Shown piece after piece: positions 59,784 through 64,000 of a stretch of 64,000 bases of DNA. The DNA comes from Todiramphus chloris collaris (Eukaryota > Chordata > Aves > Coraciiformes > Alcedinidae). Positions within the stretch are counted from its first letter, which is position 1. Every line of letters starts with the position of its first letter. The DNA is taken from contig JANVCC010000011.1 of NCBI GenBank assembly GCA_025345505.1, positions 6,574,767 through 6,638,766 of the forward strand, in the 5' to 3' direction. The position numbers and the translations under genes were made by a program. Under the pieces are notes generated by a model. That model was not told the origin of the DNA. It saw only the letters and a list, made by a program, of their open reading frames with translations, and did no database searches.

Positions 59784-59903
59784 ATGCTGCGGCTCCTCCT
59801 GCTTCTCCCGCTGCTCGGCGCCCCCGCCGCCCTGCCCGCCCGCCGCCGCCGGGGCGCGGTGCCGGTGACCGGCCCTTACCTCACGCTCTACCTGACACAG
59901 CAG
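59784..59903 (+). CDS. PRCP: PRCP (lysosomal Pro-X carboxypeptidase) coding exon 1, partial gene
   Basis: Encodes residues 1-40 and ends at CAG|gtagga in phase 0. An N-terminal signal peptide is obvious (MLRLLLLLPLLGAPAALPA), followed by RRRRGAVPV and then YLTLYLTQQ, which aligns with the NYSVLYFQQ that precedes VDHFGF in mammalian PRCP. PRCP is a serine carboxypeptidase of family S28 that removes a C-terminal residue after proline from peptides such as angiotensin II and alpha-MSH, in lysosomes and outside the cell (family knowledge). The catalytic domain is encoded by later exons outside the window. Identification rests on the short exon plus synteny with DDIAS and RAB30. Compared with human, the segment between the signal peptide and the YxxLY block is shorter. 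Confidence 0.85.
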
Positions 59904-60214
59904 GTAGGAGCCCGCCGGCCCCGGGCAGCTCCCGCTGGTAACGAAGCTGTTTCAGGGGGACGGTCGCCGGTCCTCTCTGGGCGGTGCCGGCGAGGACCCC
60001 CGGGCGGGAGCGCCCGCGGGCCGGGGTGAGGGGCTGTCCCGGCACAGGCACGGGCTGGGCGGGGAGCGGGCGCGGAGCAGCTCTGCGGAGAAGGACCGGC
60101 GGGTGCAGAAGTGACCGTGAGCCGGCAACCGAGCGCTCGCAGCGCCGGGAGCCACTCGCGCCCTGGGCTGCGTTGAAAGCGTCGTGTCGGTCAGGGCGAG
60201 GGAGCGGGTTCTGC

Positions 60215-60740
60215 CCCATGCTCCGTTCTGGTCAGACCGCACCTGGTGTGCTGTGTCCAGCTCGGGCCCCCAGCACTGGAAGGACATGAGCCTGCTGGAG
60301 CAAGTCCCGGGGCAGACCGGGAAGATGATGGGGGGACCGGCGCAGCTCTCCTCAGGGGACAGGCTGAGAGAGTTGGGGCTGTTCAGCTTGAAGAAGAGAA
60401 GGCTCTGTGGAGACCTTACAGCAGCCTTGCAGTACCTAAAAAAGGGGGCCGACAGGAAAGCTGTGGAAGGGCAGTTTTTCAGGGACTGTAGTGGTAGGAC
60501 AAGGGGTAAAGCTTCCAGCTGAAAGAGGATAGATTTAGAATAGATGTAAGGAAGAAATTCTTTACTCGGAAGGTGTTGAGACACTCAGATTGTCCAGAGT
60601 CACTGTGCATGTTCTTTCCTTCACCTTCCATGTTGGATGGAGCTTGGAGACACCTGGTCTAGTTGAGGTGTCCTTGCCCATGGCAGGGAGGTTGGAACTA
60701 GATGATCTTTAAGGTCCCTTCCAGACCAAGCCGTTCTATG
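60215..60740 (+). mobile_element. CR1 LINE 3' fragment at the edge of the CpG island
   Basis: Plus-strand CR1 sequence about 525 bases long: gctccgttctggtcagaccg, then the block coding ERVGAVQLEEEKA-type CR1 peptide, ggagcttggagacacctggt, catggcaggga, gatctttaaggtcccttcca and a ccgttctatg end. It is missing internal segments relative to larger copies. Confidence 0.9.
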
Positions 60741-60899
60741 TGTCTGAAATCCTCTCAGAGAGGTCCATGCTGATGTTCTGCTAGCACAGGTTCTGTTACT
60801 TAGACGTTTGCCCACAGCCTGGCCAAGTGAAGCTATAGACAGGGAGTTTGCACGGAGATTCAGGAGGGCCTTTTATCATATGTCTCATTTATGCTCCAC

Positions 60900-61212
60900 T
60901 TTCTACAACTCCCTGAAATGAGGTTGTAGCGAGGTAAAGGTCAGTCTCTTCTCCCAAGTAGCAAGCAACGAATGGCACAAAAGGAAACAGCCTCAGGTTA
61001 TGCCAGGGAAGGTTTAGATTGGATAGTACGAAAAATGTCTTCCCGAAAGGGAACATTTGGAACAGGTTGCTCAGGGAAGTGGTTGAGTCATCACCTCTGG
61101 AGGTATTAAAAAGATACGTAGACGTGACATTTAGGAACACGGTTTAGTTGTTTGCAATTGACTCGATGATCTTGAAGGTCTTTTCCAACCTAAATGGTGC
61201 TGTGGTTCTGTT
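60900..61212 (+). mobile_element. Second CR1 LINE 3' fragment in PRCP intron 1
   Basis: Plus-strand CR1 tail of a different subfamily: tctacaactccctgaaatga, ggtcagtctcttctcccaag, ggtttagattggata, tgctcagggaagtggttgag and gatcttgaaggtcttttcca, ending gctgtggttctgt. It lies about 160 bases after the previous copy, in the same orientation. Confidence 0.9.
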
Positions 61213-63072
61213 TAGGCACAGAGTAGGCAGTTGTATGCTTTTTGCAGGCTTCTGCGTCTTGCAATGCTTGATCCCTTTGGTATATTTGATCCCTTTGGAT
61301 ATTTCAGGTCTTGAATAGTCCAGTGAAGTAGTCTGCTCTGTTGTACCCATACACCATATCCTAATACTAATTTTATATTCCAAAACATGCTGCACAGCAT
61401 GTTGGCAGAGAGGGGCCTGGGACCTCAGCTGTGCCCTGATAGAAGTTGTGTGGTTTTGTTTTATATACAGGACAGATATCTGTTACTAACCAGAGCTTTG
61501 TTTGCCTGTCTTCTGACAATTCTCCTTGCAATGTGTTGTCAAAATCCGTAGTGCATGGATGGGACAGAGGACTCTGCAATTTTGGATACAAGTCCTGGTG
61601 TGGTGTCCTTCCAGAAAACCTGAAAACACACTTATTGTAGGTTTTCACAGACATGGTCAACAGTTCCCCTTTGTACACATTGGGAATGCTAGCATCTTTA
61701 CCTGCGCTGTACCTGATTTTTGCAGGGGAGGTAATGGTTCCTCTTACTGGGAGGCGTAGTAGGGGGAGAGGATGCTTTTCTAGTATTCTTCTGGTCTGAT
61801 AAGAATGAGGCTTTGTAGTCTGCATCTGCATTTCATGTGCAGGTCTACCTAGGGAGTGGTCAGAAGAAGATTGTTAATTCAAAGGAATCTTGGATAATAC
61901 AGGGATTCACTGTTTCAGTTTTGCAGAGGTGAATTTAGGATAGAATGAGGGAAATGAGAAGACTGATGTGCCATTTTAGTGATTTGAGTCCCTCTATTAA
62001 GCCCTGTAATAGCTCTGAAGCTAATTTGGTAACATACTGCAGATGCCTTGTGCAATCTGTGGTCAGCCTTGGCCAGGATATCAATCCCGTGGCAGTGTTG
62101 TAACTCTTCAGCATGACACCTAATTGTTCTGGCACATCGGTTGTTCCACATTGCTGTCATAGTATCAGTAGTAATAATTCTGTGCCATGGTCTGAGCCAC
62201 CCTTTGTCACTGTGGTGTTACACCTCTGTCCTCATCCCTCTTCCCTCTGGGTTGTGGTATCCCCTGGCTCTCCTCAGCTACTAGCAGAGACGGGCTGTGT
62301 CCCCTCCAGTTGCCACCAAAGTGGTAGAGCTGAGGAGTACCTGAGATCTGGGTCTTTTGGGAGGTAGATAGATGTTGAGAGAGGGAGGAGTTGTAGTAAT
62401 ACCCTGTTGTAAAGCTGATACCATATCTTGCTCCCTTCAGTCTTTTCCACATTCTCTTTCCCTACTTCAAACAAAATCGTTTTGGCTGAGGGTGTTTGCT
62501 GGAGGGAGGAGGGGTCCTAGTCACAGGCCTTGAAGTCTTTGCTGTCCTTGTCCAAAGACTTACTGATATTGTTGGACGTGGTAGGAGACATGTATTCATG
62601 TATTTTTTTTGTACTCAAAGATTTGAAGCTGCCGCCTGGCGCTTGAAAGATGTGGGGTTAGCCTAAGAGGCCTAATCACACGGAGAGCATAAGATTGGTT
62701 ATTATCAGCAGGATGGAGTGCAGAACTGTCAGGAAAACTCCTCAGGCTTTATGAAACATGCACTGAGTGCTCCGAGCTGGGGATTTGTGATTACATTATG
62801 ATTCTGTAGTGGAACATAAATACCATGATTAACATATTAAATAGGAGTGGTGATACTTTGCTGCCTCTCAGGATTGTTGAAGTTTAATTATTTACATTAT
62901 AGTTGCTTATGGCATGAATCATCTGTTTCTGTTCCATGTTGCTGAGTCTTTCTTCCTAAAGTTCTTGTTTTGATTCTTGTTTCTTCCTTTGATGGTTTTC
63001 AACATCAGTTGGAACTATCTTCATAATGGAGTAAAATATTACGCTATCACAAAGGAAATGTTTCTTAAACCT

Positions 63073-63106
63073 GGTTTTATATATATAAAAAAATATATAT
63101 AAAACC
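63073..63106. repeat. Perfect inverted repeat, 14-base arms
   Basis: GGTTTTATATATAT and its exact reverse complement ATATATATAAAACC are separated by six A residues, forming a potential cruciform or RNA hairpin within PRCP intron 1. Confidence 0.9.
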
Positions 63107-64000
63107 AAACCTCTTTGAATAGAGTCTTTAAATGTTTAATACTTACACAAAAGAAAACTTTGTGAAGTCTAATTAGATTCCTTGCATGAATACTATTGCT
63201 TAAAAATCCCACTTGAGCACTGAACAATTGATTAGTGGTGCACACTGGAGAACTGAATTTCAGAAGCTGAGAATTGTCATGTGGGATTACAGTCTCTAAA
63301 CAAAGCCTCTTGGCATGAATTCCTATAGACCTGTAGTGTTGCTTGAGGTTTTAGTGTCAGCCTTTACTGAGAAGCAATGATATTTAAGGCTGCTTTCATA
63401 AAAATGGAGAAATAACAGGGTCAGAGTTCAGCTCAATGCTCATTTACATGGAACTGCCTCCTGTTTACAAGTTTAAGTAGCAGACATCTCTGATGACAGG
63501 GCTAAAGTCTAGAATACTGAGAAACATGTTAAGCAACGTCTGTGTCAGTGTGACTAGGATCTTAGCTTGCATACTGACCTGTGTATGTCCTTAATTCTTA
63601 TTATTTTGGTGCGGGAGTGTTCCCCCCCAGCCCCTTTTCAAAAGTAACTGATGCCTTTCAGACTTTTACTCCTCCAATGCCTGAGTGAAATTACCCCAGT
63701 AAAAAAGCACCTCATGCTGACATAGATTAGAAGATGGTCCTTGAAGGAGAAATTATTTCATTACACACATCTTTACCTCAATAAATTGTATCTGTATTGG
63801 GGAAGTTAGTCACCTTTTCAGCTCTCCTGAGTACTAGCATGACTTTTGTAGGCAAGACCATTCTCGCTTCTGCTTTGTTAGTTTGCTTGCTGAAAGGCTG
63901 CTTCTGATTTGTGTTCTATTAACCCATCCAAACCTCAAGTTTAGAGAGAATAATGTGTAGGATGTACAGAGCTGCATGAAGACTACTGCTATCTGGGTGG

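Larger units (their letters stand above)
58640..60250. promoter_or_regulatory. CpG island, bidirectional DDIAS/PRCP promoter
   Basis: GC and CpG content rise sharply here, most strongly from 59,000 to 60,150. DDIAS is transcribed leftward and PRCP rightward from this island, as in mammals, where the two genes are also head to head. Open frames in the island are composition artefacts. The exact DDIAS start and its first exon could not be fixed. Confidence 0.85.
59904..64000 (+). other. PRCP: PRCP intron 1 (continues beyond the window)
   Basis: No VDHFGF-type second exon was found before the window edge, so the intron exceeds 4 kb. It contains two CR1 fragments near its start, a perfect AT-rich inverted repeat at 63,073-63,106 and otherwise ordinary AT-rich sequence from about 61,250 onward. 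Confidence 0.75.

Noticed and set aside
59295-60029. 244-codon plus-strand frame spanning the PRCP exon 1 region
   Set aside because: Another CpG-island artefact: it overlaps PRCP exon 1 but begins far upstream, crosses promoter elements and reads through the splice donor into the intron.
61373-61831. 152-codon minus-strand frame in PRCP intron 1
   Set aside because: No domain or homology; ordinary intronic DNA.
1-64000. tRNA, rRNA, snRNA genes, CRISPR arrays, bacterial operons, large tandem satellites
   Set aside because: Looked for A/B-box type tRNA patterns, direct-repeat/spacer arrays and ribosomal signatures; none seen. The window is ordinary avian chromosomal DNA.

Overview
The window is vertebrate nuclear DNA, almost certainly from a bird. 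Two things show this: many CR1 (chicken repeat 1) LINE fragments with the typical avian 3' end, and three spliced host genes whose order and orientation match the known vertebrate RAB30 - DDIAS - PRCP block (human 11q14). I cannot name the species.

Layout. Bases 1 to about 27,435 contain no protein-coding gene that I can support. They probably lie in the long 5' non-coding part of RAB30 (an intron and/or promoter-proximal DNA). They hold a 2.2-kb 5'-truncated CR1 on the minus strand (15,925-18,140), an LTR-retrotransposon fossil with two LTRs (18,310-20,529), three small CR1 tails and low-complexity tracts. RAB30 (+) has four coding exons between 27,444 and 36,312 that give a complete 203-residue Golgi Rab GTPase. 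It is followed by a possibly very long 3' UTR with several poly(A) signals, the last convincing one at 44,691. An intergenic stretch of about 4.8 kb separates it from DDIAS (-), which is convergent with RAB30. DDIAS has four coding exons (56,833 down to 49,772) giving 983 residues, with an RPA-like zinc-ribbon/OB N-terminus on three short exons and a large disordered C-terminal exon. PRCP (+) starts at 59,784. Only its first coding exon (signal peptide and start of propeptide) is inside the window, and its first intron runs past the right edge and contains two CR1 copies.

DDIAS and PRCP are head to head across a CpG island (about 58,640-60,250). The island carries five CCAAT boxes on one strand, an ETS site, a CACGTG E-box resembling the lysosomal CLEAR element, a G-quadruplex-capable stretch and a PRCP TATA box. 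The genes do not form one pathway: RAB30 acts in Golgi trafficking, DDIAS in DNA-damage survival and replication, and PRCP in lysosomal and extracellular peptide trimming. The shared DDIAS/PRCP promoter is the main point of regulatory coupling.

I looked for an undescribed system and found none. The most useful results are the reconstruction of the short, diverged DDIAS 5' exons, the promoter architecture, a polybasic site in the PRCP propeptide, and several candidate regulatory elements.
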